Assembly: GCA_046152955.1 (NCBI GenBank)
Contig: JBJXGA010000401.1
Span: 1 to 63,517, forward strand
Direction: 5' to 3'
Origin: SIAF01 sp046152955
GTDB lineage: Bacteria; Planctomycetota; Planctomycetia; Planctomycetales; Planctomycetaceae
Length of the DNA: 63,517 nt
The notes below the pieces were generated by a model. The model was not told the origin of the DNA and did not search any database. It saw only the letters and a list, made by a program, of their open reading frames with translations. Positions within the stretch are counted from its first letter, which is position 1. Every line of letters begins with the position of its first letter. A program made the position numbers and the translations under genes. Shown here one piece after another: positions 27,096 to 35,876 of the stretch.

Positions 27096-28358
27096 ATGCT
27101 CAGCACCGTCACGTGCCATTGCGGCACCAAGTTTGATCCGCCGGCCGATACGTCGATCCGGCACGTCAACTGCCCCAATTGCGCCGCCGCGATCTTCTTG
27201 TCGGCCCCGGCGTCGGCCAGCGACGATGACGACAGCGCGGTCTACGAGGTCTCGCGCCCCGAGGAACCTCAGGCCGCTCCCGCAGCGACACGCAAGAAAC
27301 CCTCCGTCCCCGGCTGGCTCGAACGCTACAAGTCCAGCCGCGACGTCAAGAAGGGCGAATTGCAAAAGACCCTCGAGCTGATAGAGAAACTGGCCCGCAT
27401 CGACGCCACCAGCGACCCGCTGGGGGCCGCCCTGTACCTGTCGACCACGCACTCCGACGCCGAGACCTCCGTCGCTTCGCTGCTCCGCGTGGCGATTAGC
27501 GATCATCCGGTGTACACCCCTCTGGCCCGCACGTTTCTGGATTTCGTCGGCCCGACCGATTCCGCCGGCGCCCAGCAGGTGGTCAACCTCTTGAACGAGA
27601 CTCAGGCCCCCCCCGCCGTCGCGATTCTCTGCGCCTGTCTGCGGCGACTGGGGCCGACTCCCGTCGTCCATTTGCGTTCGCTGATCGATATCCTCAAGGG
27701 AAAACAGACGTCGATTTTCATCTGGGCCGTGCATTCGTTGCGGCTGATTGGCCCGGGGGCGCGCGGCGCGGTCGAGGTTTTGCTCAAGACGCTCAAACTC
27801 AATCACCCCGAACTGCGGTTGGCGGTGATTGACGCCCTGGGGGGGATCGCGCGCGATCCGCAGCTCGTGCTTCCGGTGCTGCTTCAGGCGCTGCAACTTC
27901 CCGCCGCCGACATCCGCGCGCATGCCGCCGTCGCCCTGGGAAGGTTCGGCGGAGCGGCCGCCGCCGCGGTTGGGCCGCTCAACCAACTTTTGCTGGACAG
28001 CGACCCCGCGGTCCGCCAGGGAGCGACCGAAGCGCTGCAGGCGATCAAAGCGTCGTTGAAGGGGAGTGCCACAGGGGGAGCCGGCGCTGGCGACGCAACG
28101 AAAGGACCGGACGCCGCCGGTCTCCTGACAGTTCCTTGCGGATGCGGCAAGAAGCTGCGGGTCAAAGCCGAGTACGCCGGTCGCAAAGTGAAATGTCCCG
28201 CCTGTCAGCAGCCGGTCATGGTCCCCGTCCCCGCGGCCAAAGAGGCAGCCCCCGAAGAAAAAACCTGCCCCGACTGCCTGGCCTCAGTCCCCGCCAAAAT
28301 GGTTCTCTGCGTCCATTGCGGCCTCGATTTCCGCACCGGCAAAAAACTAGGCGCCTGA
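27096..28358 (+). CDS. Zinc-ribbon and HEAT-repeat protein
   Basis: This 420-residue protein begins with a zinc ribbon (CHCGTKFDPP then CPNCAAAIFL). After a linker come about six HEAT-like helical repeats (residues about 110-310; e.g. VEVLLKTLKLNHPELRLAVI and LQLPAADIRAHAAVALGRFG). It ends with two more Cys clusters (VPCGCGKKLRVKAEYAG... CPACQQP, and CPDCLASVP...CVHCGLDFRTG). The zinc-ribbon pattern 'CGCGKKLRVKAEYAGRKVKC' is common in planctomycete proteins of unknown role. It is likely a cytoplasmic scaffold. No partner gene is evident. Confidence 0.85.
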   Translation: MLSTVTCHCGTKFDPPADTSIRHVNCPNCAAAIFLSAPASASDDDDSAVYEVSRPEEPQAAPAATRKKPSVPGWLERYKSSRDVKKGELQKTLELIEKLARIDATSDPLGAALYLSTTHSDAETSVASLLRVAISDHPVYTPLARTFLDFVGPTDSAGAQQVVNLLNETQAPPAVAILCACLRRLGPTPVVHLRSLIDILKGKQTSIFIWAVHSLRLIGPGARGAVEVLLKTLKLNHPELRLAVIDALGGIARDPQLVLPVLLQALQLPAADIRAHAAVALGRFGGAAAAAVGPLNQLLLDSDPAVRQGATEALQAIKASLKGSATGGAGAGDATKGPDAAGLLTVPCGCGKKLRVKAEYAGRKVKCPACQQPVMVPVPAAKEAAPEEKTCPDCLASVPAKMVLCVHCGLDFRTGKKLGA

Positions 28359-28472
28359 CCCCCCCCCACAGGGGAACGGCCCAGCGTAAGCTGGCCGGTT
28401 GTCAGTCCCAAGACGCCAGTCGCGCACCAGAGAAATTCGCCAAATCAGAACGATGTGCCGAGTCGGCCTGTT

Positions 28473-28868
28473 TCAGCCAGCCGACCCCGCGGGCTTGTCC
28501 CGCTGGTGAAGAAAATTCGCCGGGCTAGACGCGGCGCTCGTTTCGCATCTGGCCTCTGCCAGCTCGTCTGGAAGGTGAATCAGACTCTCTCGCTGGACGG
28601 GCGGACCAACGGGCCCGGTGGACGGGCAGCCGCAATACGGCGACATGGCCGCTTGCAGCCGTTTCAAGAGGCCATGCGCCAGTTCCAGGCCATGCGGCTC
28701 CTTGGTCGATTCGCAGCCGCACGCTCCTTTGCAGTCGCACGACTTGTCCTTCGGAAGGCAACGCTGGCTGAGCGACGTGATCAGCAGATCGTCCCTCCCC
28801 AGGTACGGGACATTCTTCATCTTCCGTGGGCTGCAACCGCAATTCGTCGACAGCGTGTCGTCCGCCAT
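28473..28868 (-). CDS. Possible small Cys-rich protein
   Basis: An open frame of 131 residues begins MADDTLSTNCGCSPRKMKNV, preceded by AGGA. It contains three closely spaced Cys groups (NCGCSP, CDCKGACGCES, YCGCPS), which looks like real selection for metal or disulfide sites. The C-terminal third is less convincing. The family is not recognised and the neighbours give no hint. The call rests on composition and the ribosome-binding site only. Confidence 0.45.
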   Translation of the reverse strand: MADDTLSTNCGCSPRKMKNVPYLGRDDLLITSLSQRCLPKDKSCDCKGACGCESTKEPHGLELAHGLLKRLQAAMSPYCGCPSTGPVGPPVQRESLIHLPDELAEARCETSAASSPANFLHQRDKPAGSAG

Positions 28869-29712
28869 GGCTTGGTTCCTGGGGCGGATCCTGTATCAAT
28901 CGGTCTACGACTGAGCTGCCGGGAATCACGAAATCCTGTCCTGTCCTACCATCAACGGGGGTCGGGAGGCGTTCGTTTGGAGCCGAAACGGATGGGGGCG
29001 ATCTCTGTTCCTCCCGCGTTCTGGCGATTATGACGATGGCCGGGATTCCAGGACGCTGGCGCCGGCTCGTGAGGATGATTGTCTGGTTTTGGAGTGCTGG
29101 GGAACTGACAGCATTCGTGGACGCTGTCAGCGTGCTCCACTGGGAGAGGACCGCGGCGATCGCGGGCACGTTTGTCAGTGAGCTTGGGGGGGCGCGGTGA
29201 TTGGGTATCGGAACGTGACGGAGCAGTTGTGGGCTTGATGGCGTGCCTGCACGCAACTCCAAACTTATAAAGGGGATGTGGCGATGTGATGGCCCAATTC
29301 TGTGATGAAGAACCAGATGATGGACCAGATGACGGACCAGGTGACGGAACAAGTGATCGACGCTGAATCGATCGGCCAACCACTGTCGGATTTTCTCCGC
29401 GTCCACTGCGCCCTCCTATTCAAACTTCTTCAAACTTCGCATTTTGGTTTCGGCCCTCGTTCGCGCTGGGTATTTCGTGGTTCAATCGTATTTCGGGACA
29501 TCAAACCTCCCGCCAGACCACTCAGCGAATTGCTGTCCAAGCCGTTTTTTGGTTGCGGCCATCGGCCGTGGTGCGGCCTTCCGTTCGATTCGTCATTGGT
29601 TGAGGCCAAGCCGGGCTGGGGTGAGCCGTGGTCACCGGGGACTCTTCCCTTGCCGGAGCCCTGAAAAATGTCCGATTTCCCTAAAAATCTGAACAGATGA
29701 CGAGCATTTCCC
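28869..29712. other. Long region without a convincing gene
   Basis: About 840 bp between the possible Cys-rich gene and the lexA promoter hold only short open frames with unnatural composition on both strands. A 12-bp tandem repeat at 29304-29351 is the one clear structure. Degenerate coding sequence or untranslated RNA is possible, but neither can be supported. Confidence 0.45.
29304..29351. repeat. Four 12-bp tandem repeats
   Basis: Four consecutive 12-base units follow the pattern GATGAnGGACCA with substitutions (29304-29315, 29316-29327, 29328-29339, 29340-29351). Read on the plus strand they would encode a four-residue repeat (NQMM, DQMT, DQVT, EQV), but the surrounding frame does not look like a protein. 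Confidence 0.6.
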
Positions 29713-29741
29713 TTGATTTGTGCACGCCTGTATATTACACT
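29713..29741 (+). promoter_or_regulatory. Sigma-70-like promoter of lexA
   Basis: TTGATT (29713-29718) and TACACT (29736-29741) are separated by 17 bp, and the lexA start follows at 29816. No classical LexA box of the CTGT-N8-ACAG or GAAC-N4-GTTC type is seen, so autoregulation cannot be read from the sequence. Confidence 0.55.
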
Positions 29742-29815
29742 AAAGGAAGCCGCGGTTGCGGCGTCGATCAGTGAACAACAGGTAACGTCCCATTCGGCAA
29801 GTCAAGAGGTGCATT

Positions 29816-30448
29816 ATGGCCAAGCAGGGAGCGGCAGGTCGTCAGGAAAAACCGGGCAACAAGGAATCGCTGACCCCCCGTCAACGGGCGATCTACGATT
29901 TCATCAAGGACAAGATTGTCAATCGCGGGTACGGTCCCACCGTGCGGGAGATTGGCTCGGGGTTCAAGATCAAGTCTCCCAACGGGGTGATGTGCCATCT
30001 CAAAGCGCTGGAAAAGAAAGGGCTGATCACCCGCGAGGCGCACATGTCCCGCGCCATTCAAATCACCGAACCGATCAGCAAAATGGCGCTCCCTTTGCGT
30101 GGCCGGATCGCCGCGGGGACTCCGCTTGAGGCGGTCGAGCAACACGAATCGATCGATTTCAGCAACCTGTTCACCCCCGAACACCAGTTCTGCCTGAAAG
30201 TCGCGGGGAATTCGATGATTGAAGCGCAGATCGCCGACGGCGACTACGTGATCGTCAAGAAGCAGAAGAGCTGTCGCGACGGAGACATCGTGGTGGCGAT
30301 GGTCGACGGGGAAGAGGCGACGCTGAAGCGGTTTTATCGCGAGCCGGGGCGAATCCGCCTGGAACCGGCGAATTCCACGATGAAGCCGATCTACGCCACG
30401 CGGGTGGAAGTGCTGGGAGTGGTGACCGGGGTGATTCGCAAATATTGA
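29816..30448 (+). CDS. lexA: LexA repressor
   Basis: This 210-residue protein has an N-terminal winged-helix domain (LTPRQRAIYDFIKDKIVNRG, then GPTVREIGSGFKIKSPNGVM) and a C-terminal S24 self-cleavage domain. The Ala-Gly cleavage site is in RGRIAAGTPLE. The catalytic Ser lies in VAGNSMIEAQIADGDYVIV and the Lys in EEATLKRFYRE. It represses SOS genes until RecA filaments trigger self-cleavage. AGAGGTG precedes the ATG, and a sigma-70-like promoter lies 75 bp upstream. The extreme C terminus (VVTGVIRKY, stop) is duplicated in degenerate form 70 bp downstream. Confidence 0.95.
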   Translation: MAKQGAAGRQEKPGNKESLTPRQRAIYDFIKDKIVNRGYGPTVREIGSGFKIKSPNGVMCHLKALEKKGLITREAHMSRAIQITEPISKMALPLRGRIAAGTPLEAVEQHESIDFSNLFTPEHQFCLKVAGNSMIEAQIADGDYVIVKKQKSCRDGDIVVAMVDGEEATLKRFYREPGRIRLEPANSTMKPIYATRVEVLGVVTGVIRKY

Positions 30449-30523
30449 GGATTCTGGCCAGGCCAGGGGCGCCGGAAGGTGGATTGAAGTGGCGACAAAG
30501 GTGATTCGCAAGTATTGAAGATT
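30431..30523 (+). repeat. Degenerate duplication of the lexA 3' end
   Basis: The 23 bases at 30431-30453 (lexA end, encoding VIRKY and stop) recur at 30501-30523 with two substitutions. The copy, read with its upstream codons, gives VATKVIRKY-stop against VVTGVIRKY-stop in lexA. One of the two changes is a synonymous AAA/AAG difference. This suggests a decayed second lexA 3' end rather than chance. Confidence 0.65.
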
Positions 30524-30529
30524 TCCCTC

Positions 30530-30560
30530 TTGACGCAATTGGGAAAGTCTGACATATAGC
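30530..30560 (+). promoter_or_regulatory. Probable promoter of the OmpH/Skp-like gene
   Basis: TTGACG at 30530-30535 is a good -35 box. A CATATA/TATAGC stretch at 30553-30560 sits 17-19 bp downstream as the -10 region. The start codon of the gene follows at 30681, leaving a leader of about 110 bases. Confidence 0.5.
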
Positions 30561-30680
30561 CTCCCCTCATCTTTCTCTCCCACCATCTCACGTTACGACT
30601 TTTCCCGCCCCCAGCCTGCGGTCCCTGCTCGGATTCCCTGAGCGAGACGGCTCGTTGATTGCGCCCAGGAGCCCATCCTC

Positions 30681-31430
30681 GTGAAACGCCTCTCCCTGAC
30701 TGTCGTTGTCGTTGCTGGAGTGTTCGGCGCGCTGGGTCTTTTGGCCGTGGCCCGTGGCCAGGGGAACGCCGGAACGCGCGCGGCTCGTCCCGCGCCCCCG
30801 ACGCGAGTGGCTGTCGTCGATCTGATTCACATCTACAAGAATTACCAGAAGTGCGAAGACCTGCAGGAAGAATTGAAGGAAGCCCTGCAGCAAGCGCAGG
30901 ACAAGGCCTCATCCATGGACCAGCAGTTGCGCTTGATCAACGACCAGATCGCGAGCGGCGCGCTGGAAGGTGACAGTCCCGAACGCGTGGAGCAGGAGAA
31001 CAAGTTGATCCAGCTCCAAAGCAAGGCCAAGTTGCATCAGGTCCGGACCAAGCTGAACGTCCAGCGGAAGCAGTCACAGGCCTTGTGTGACGTCTTCAGC
31101 GACGTTCGACTGGCGCTCGACAAGTTCGCCGAACAAAATGGATTTACGCTGATCCTGCAGGTCAATCGCGACGCGATGGCCGCCAGCGATCCGTCGGTGA
31201 TTCAGCAAACGATGAGCCATCACGTCATCTCCAATCGCGGCGGTGAAGACATCACCGAAGCGGTGCTGGCGTATCTGACCCGTCAATACAACAGCAGCTC
31301 TCGGGCCCAAAAACCTGACAGCGCCGTGGAGCATGCCTCCGCCAAAACTGCCCCCCCTGCCGCGACCTCCTCGGGTCGCAAAGCCTCTCCCAAGACCACC
31401 TCTCCCGCCGGGCGACGGAATAATCGATAA
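30681..31430 (+). CDS. OmpH/Skp-family periplasmic chaperone
   Basis: This 249-residue protein starts at a GTG with AGGAG upstream. A signal peptide (LTVVVVAGVFGALGLLAVAR) is followed by the OmpH opening RVAVVDLIHIYKNYQKCEDL and a long coiled-coil (residues about 60-140) with many Gln, Lys and Glu. The end of the domain is FAEQNGFTLILQVNRD. Skp-type trimers escort outer-membrane proteins through the periplasm. The tail is a Ser/Pro/Lys-rich extension not found in Skp itself. It lies just upstream of the giant barrel/beta-helix gene, a plausible client. Confidence 0.87.
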   Translation: MKRLSLTVVVVAGVFGALGLLAVARGQGNAGTRAARPAPPTRVAVVDLIHIYKNYQKCEDLQEELKEALQQAQDKASSMDQQLRLINDQIASGALEGDSPERVEQENKLIQLQSKAKLHQVRTKLNVQRKQSQALCDVFSDVRLALDKFAEQNGFTLILQVNRDAMAASDPSVIQQTMSHHVISNRGGEDITEAVLAYLTRQYNSSSRAQKPDSAVEHASAKTAPPAATSSGRKASPKTTSPAGRRNNR

Positions 31431-31604
31431 ATTCCGGAATCTCGCGCAAAACTTCCCAGTTTGACTGAACCGCAAGGTTCTCCCGATCCGAAAAATCCAT
31501 ACGAGCGCGCAGGTCGTCCTCCCGGGCGACCGTTGCGCGGTCGGCTAATCATCCTCACTAGGTCAATGATGGCTCGATTCCCTCGCCTCCGGTTGGAGCA
31601 GTAC

Positions 31605-34600
31605 ATGAACACGGCTCGAGTGAGCGTTTGCCTGGCGATCCTGCTGGCCGGGACATTCGTCAGTCCCCTCTTCGCCCAGGGGCCTCCCGGCATCGGCCCG
31701 GTCTATGACGATCCCGCTCCCGACACGTTCGATCCGCTGGATCACCGGAACATCATGCTCCGGTCGGACATCGGGGACGGCGTGGGATACTCCAAGGGGT
31801 TCCAGACCTTCTCGCTGTTCCAGCCAATCATTGTCGAGCCCGACGAATTCCTGTTTTATTTGAATCCCCGCGGGATCATCACCTACCTGGGAGACGTGGC
31901 GGCCAACGCCGGGGCGGGCTTCCGCATGTACAACGACCAGAGCGACCGGATTTTCGGCGGGTCATTCTGGTACGACACCGACAACACGGGACAGCGCAAA
32001 TATGATCAATTGGGCATCAGCCTGGAGTCGCTGGGACAGTACCTCGATATTCGAGTCAACGGCTACATGCCGACCAACGACGACCGGGACAACCTCGGAT
32101 CCTACATGACGGGGCAGAATCAGTTCTTCGGAAACTTCATCGGACTGGGTCGATCGACAACGTACCTCACTCCACTCAAGGGGGGTGACTTCGAAGTCGG
32201 CGGCGCGCTGGGGGGAATCGGAGACATTGGCTTTCGCGCCTACGTGGGCGGTTACTATTACCAGGGAGAAGGGACCGGCGCCGCATACGGCGTGCGAGCC
32301 CGCATCGAATCGCTGATCACCCAGGACTTCTGGGGAACGGTCGCGGTCACCAACGACCGGCTGTTCGGGACCAATCTGACGGGCGCCGTCACCTGGTACT
32401 ACGGCAGTGGCCAGTCGCCGCGGTGGTTCCAGCGGATTCCGGTCAAAGACCGTCTCTACCAGCAGGTCGAGCGGCAATACCGGATCGCCGTTTATGAAGA
32501 GGTCTTCCAGGATACCGTCACCGCTCTGCGTGACGGCGGAACGGGCGGGTCGGGTGGACCGGTCGGCACGCCGATCTTCGTCGTCCACGTTGATAACTCC
32601 GCCTCTGGCGGCGGGAACGGAACGGTTGAGAGTCCGTACAGCCAACTCCCCACCAGCACTCCGTCCAACGTTGACATCGTATTCGTCAACCGCGGGAACG
32701 GAACGTCCAACGGGTACAACCACGGGATCACGCTCAACGACTACCAGCGACTGTTGGGGAACGGCATTCATCATGAATTCCGCTCGACAACGGGAGTGTA
32801 CCAGCTCCCCGGCTATCAGCCGGGCGGGCTCCCGAATCTCACCAATCCGGGAGGAGACGTGGTCCGGCTGGCCAGCCACAACGAAGTCTCCGGGTTCAAC
32901 ATCGCCGGCGCCGGTCGCCACGGGGTGTTCGGGCAGAACATCGTCGACTTCAATCTCAACAATCTGCATATCAGCAACTCCGGAAAGGCCGGGCCGCCTC
33001 CCGTGGGCGGAGGAGTCTCGCTGGTCAACGCGACTGGCATGGGCCGGGTCTTCGACTCGTCATTCACCGACAACTTTGCTGACGGGTTTCGCGTCGTCAA
33101 CGTCGGAGGCGACCTGGAACTGCGAATTGACGACGTGAGTTCCAACCGCAACCTGACCGGCCTGTCGATCAAAGGCCAGGGCTCGGCGAACTTCAACGTC
33201 ATCGCCCGCAATCTGAACGCCGGTGGAAGCGATCATGACGGCATCGACGTCGAGGTGACCGCGAATTCGTCGATCGTGGGGGTCTTCGAAAACGTCACCT
33301 CGTCTGGCAACAACAACCCGCAAATCGACGCCGGATTTGGAGACGGCTTCAACCTGACGGCGGACGCCTCGGTGGCCGACATCGCCATCCGCCACAGCAC
33401 GTTCAACAACAACAACCTGAATGGTCTGTCGTTCACCGCCAACAACGGGAGCGACCTGGACGTGCTGCTGGAGAACAACAACGCCACCATCAGCAACAAC
33501 CAGCGGAGCGGCGTGCGGTTCCTGACCCAGGAAAGCAAAGCCACGGCGATCCTGAAGAACAACGTCATCCGAGACAACGGCCGGTTCGGCGTGAGCATCA
33601 CCGCCACGGGGGGCCGGTTTGACCTGATCGCCGGGGGCCTGGGGACCGAAGACACCAACGGCAACGGCATCCTCGACCCTGGGGAAGACGCCAACGGCAA
33701 CGGGCTGTTTGACCGCGATGGGAATATCATCGACAACAATCGCGGCGCGGGAATCGCCTACACACTGCGCGATTCGGCTCGTGGATTCGTCGACATTCGC
33801 GGCAACGTCATTACCCGCACGCAGGACGACACAATCGGCAGCACGATCTACAACGGCCAGGGAATCGACCTGCGCCTGACCGGCACGACGATCGCTTCAG
33901 ACGCTTCCGCAGTGTTGGAGCACGGCATCATCGACCGCAACACGATCGGCAGCACGACCGACTCCGCGCTGGGGAACGCCGGCGCGGGCATCTTCGTCGT
34001 GGCCGACCAGCGGACCACGCTTCAGGACCTGACGATCGGCAATACCAGCGGTGTACCGCAATCGGGCAACATCATCGCCCGCAACCGCGGCGATGGAATC
34101 CACATTGTCCGCCAGAATGAGGCGATCGTCAACAATGTGATCATCGGGGCCAACCGTATCGCCCGCAGCGGCGGGGACGGAATCGACATCTCTGCCGAAA
34201 ACAGCCAGAACGACGTGAACGACTACACGATCCGCGACAACCAGATCGTCAACAACACGATTGACGGCATCCGCCTGCATGTCGAGGCCGATGCCGCGCT
34301 GTCCACCAACATTGACAACAATTTCATCAACAGCAACGGCCTGCACGGCATCCAGACGACAGAGCTGGCGAACTCGGCCTCCGACTTGCGGTTTGTCACC
34401 GGCAACTGGACGCGGAACGTGATCACCAACAATGGCTTCGGATTCACCCCTCGCGGCGATGGGATCAACCTCTCGGGAGCCGTGCAGGGATTGGCCATTG
34501 GGTCGGCAGTCGATCCTTCGATGGGGAACGTGATCAGCGACAACGGCGGGGCCGGCATCCGGCAGCTTGGGGCCGGAACGCTCACGATCGGCAACAACGA

Positions 34601-35744
34601 AATCTCTCGCAATGGCGCCGGCGGCATCATCCTGAATCCTGCCTCGACCAACACCTATAACATCGTCCGCAACGTCATCTTCGAGAACACCGGCGATGGT
34701 TTGCAGCTCTTGGCCCAAGGCCCGTTCAGTATCACGATGAACGCCAACCTGAATACGATTCGCGACAATACGGGGCGCGGCGTCAACATCCTCAATCGCG
34801 TTCTCGCCGGCTTCAATTTCTCCAACACCACGGTTAATATGAGCGACAACGTGATCTCGGGCAACCGTGGAATCGGGGTGTACGTCGTGAATACGTCGTC
34901 CGCCACCCAGAGCATCAACGCCGCCGCTACCGACACGCTCGCCTCCGACGGGTCGATCTTCGCCGTCCCCCGCCTTAACTTCAGCTTCACCAACAACCGC
35001 GTGGAAGGGAACGGGATCGGCAGCAACTTCAGCACCTCGGGCCTGGTGCTGCGGGTCGGCACCAGCGACGGCGGGTACAACGCCTTCACCAACGACGGCG
35101 GGTTCTTCAACGATCCGGTCTTCGGCGCCAACGGCGGGGTCGGGGCCACCATCACCGGCAACCGCTTCCATGGCAACCTGGGTGACGACGTGTACTTCGA
35201 CTCGTTCCGCTCCACGGTTGATCCTCCCGCCAGCGCCGGGACATGGAGTCAGACGGAGTTCACCCTCACGTCGTACTTCGGCGATCCGCTGGCTCGGTTG
35301 GACCTGACATTCAACGACAACGAGGTCGACAGCTTCGATGTGACCAACCCGGGGGCCTTCTACAACAACGCCGAAGGAACCTTCAAGTCGCGCACGACGG
35401 CGGCCCAGGATCCCGGGCCGTTTACCACGGACACGCGCCAGCGTAACGCGCAGCGTCTGGCGGGACGGTTCGGCCTTGGGCCGGCCACACCTGGGGGACT
35501 GTCCGACTTGTTCCTCTACCCCGGCATTGGCCAAAGCACCTTCCGCCTGCTGAGCGCGCCGACTGGCAACTCGGATGCGGGGGGATCCACCAATCCCTTT
35601 GCGTTCGCGACCGACAACGCCTACACCAGTCCCTTCTTCGACGCCAATGGCATCTACACGCCGGGAGGCTTCAACGGCATCGACAAGATGCCCTACGGCT
35701 GGAATCAGTTTGGCGACTGGAACAGCCCGCCGCGTCCGCAATAA
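31605..35744 (+). CDS. Giant inverse-autotransporter-like protein: outer-membrane barrel plus parallel beta-helix
   Basis: The ATG at 31605 (GGAG upstream) gives 1379 residues, beginning with a signal peptide (VCLAILLAGTFVSPLFAQ). Residues about 40-330 look like an inverse-autotransporter barrel: RIFGGSFWYDTDNTGQRKYD, LGQYLDIRVNGYMPT and FRAYVGGYYYQGEGTGAAYG follow the PF11924 pattern. After a linker, residues about 340-1250 are Asn/Gly-rich parallel beta-helix turns with PbH1-like repeats (e.g. NVIRDNGRFGVSITATGG, ISRNGAGGIILNPAS). Residues about 682-706 contain two calcium-loop-like segments (DTNGNGILDPGED, DANGNGLFDRDG). The order barrel-then-passenger is that of intimin/invasin. It is probably exposed on the cell surface. 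A strong hairpin terminator follows. Confidence 0.78.
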   Translation: MNTARVSVCLAILLAGTFVSPLFAQGPPGIGPVYDDPAPDTFDPLDHRNIMLRSDIGDGVGYSKGFQTFSLFQPIIVEPDEFLFYLNPRGIITYLGDVAANAGAGFRMYNDQSDRIFGGSFWYDTDNTGQRKYDQLGISLESLGQYLDIRVNGYMPTNDDRDNLGSYMTGQNQFFGNFIGLGRSTTYLTPLKGGDFEVGGALGGIGDIGFRAYVGGYYYQGEGTGAAYGVRARIESLITQDFWGTVAVTNDRLFGTNLTGAVTWYYGSGQSPRWFQRIPVKDRLYQQVERQYRIAVYEEVFQDTVTALRDGGTGGSGGPVGTPIFVVHVDNSASGGGNGTVESPYSQLPTSTPSNVDIVFVNRGNGTSNGYNHGITLNDYQRLLGNGIHHEFRSTTGVYQLPGYQPGGLPNLTNPGGDVVRLASHNEVSGFNIAGAGRHGVFGQNIVDFNLNNLHISNSGKAGPPPVGGGVSLVNATGMGRVFDSSFTDNFADGFRVVNVGGDLELRIDDVSSNRNLTGLSIKGQGSANFNVIARNLNAGGSDHDGIDVEVTANSSIVGVFENVTSSGNNNPQIDAGFGDGFNLTADASVADIAIRHSTFNNNNLNGLSFTANNGSDLDVLLENNNATISNNQRSGVRFLTQESKATAILKNNVIRDNGRFGVSITATGGRFDLIAGGLGTEDTNGNGILDPGEDANGNGLFDRDGNIIDNNRGAGIAYTLRDSARGFVDIRGNVITRTQDDTIGSTIYNGQGIDLRLTGTTIASDASAVLEHGIIDRNTIGSTTDSALGNAGAGIFVVADQRTTLQDLTIGNTSGVPQSGNIIARNRGDGIHIVRQNEAIVNNVIIGANRIARSGGDGIDISAENSQNDVNDYTIRDNQIVNNTIDGIRLHVEADAALSTNIDNNFINSNGLHGIQTTELANSASDLRFVTGNWTRNVITNNGFGFTPRGDGINLSGAVQGLAIGSAVDPSMGNVISDNGGAGIRQLGAGTLTIGNNEISRNGAGGIILNPASTNTYNIVRNVIFENTGDGLQLLAQGPFSITMNANLNTIRDNTGRGVNILNRVLAGFNFSNTTVNMSDNVISGNRGIGVYVVNTSSATQSINAAATDTLASDGSIFAVPRLNFSFTNNRVEGNGIGSNFSTSGLVLRVGTSDGGYNAFTNDGGFFNDPVFGANGGVGATITGNRFHGNLGDDVYFDSFRSTVDPPASAGTWSQTEFTLTSYFGDPLARLDLTFNDNEVDSFDVTNPGAFYNNAEGTFKSRTTAAQDPGPFTTDTRQRNAQRLAGRFGLGPATPGGLSDLFLYPGIGQSTFRLLSAPTGNSDAGGSTNPFAFATDNAYTSPFFDANGIYTPGGFNGIDKMPYGWNQFGDWNSPPRPQ

Positions 35745-35770
35745 CCTGTCGGCTACGCGAGCCTTCGGAA

Positions 35771-35814
35771 ACGCACAACAGCCCGGCTGCTCATTGCAGC
35801 CGGGCTGTTTGCGT
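35771..35814. terminator. Strong hairpin terminator between convergent genes
   Basis: AACAGCCCGGCTGC (35777-35790) and GCAGCCGGGCTGTT (35796-35809) form a perfect 14-bp stem with a 5-base loop. Five more pairs form beyond one bulged base (ACGCA/TGCGT). It can fold on either strand and lies between the stops of the giant barrel gene and the convergent secreted-protein gene, so it probably ends both transcripts. Confidence 0.85.
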
Positions 35815-35876
35815 TGTGGAAGTTGGAGCCGGCGATCCGTCAGACGAAGCAGCGGGGTCAGCGGAGAGCCAGGACT

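Noticed and set aside
29302..29664. Possible small gene starting at the 12-bp repeats
   Set aside because: Beyond the repeat the protein has no structure-like pattern, no family and no good ribosome-binding site.
29700..29760. LexA binding box before lexA
   Set aside because: CTGTATATTACACT looks partly like CTGT-N8-ACAG but lacks the second half-site, so it was read only as a promoter.
33897..35741. 614-codon open frame opposite the beta-helix gene
   Set aside because: It is explained by the Asn/Gly/Ile repeat composition of the sense strand and has a low-complexity Val/Asp/Gly product.
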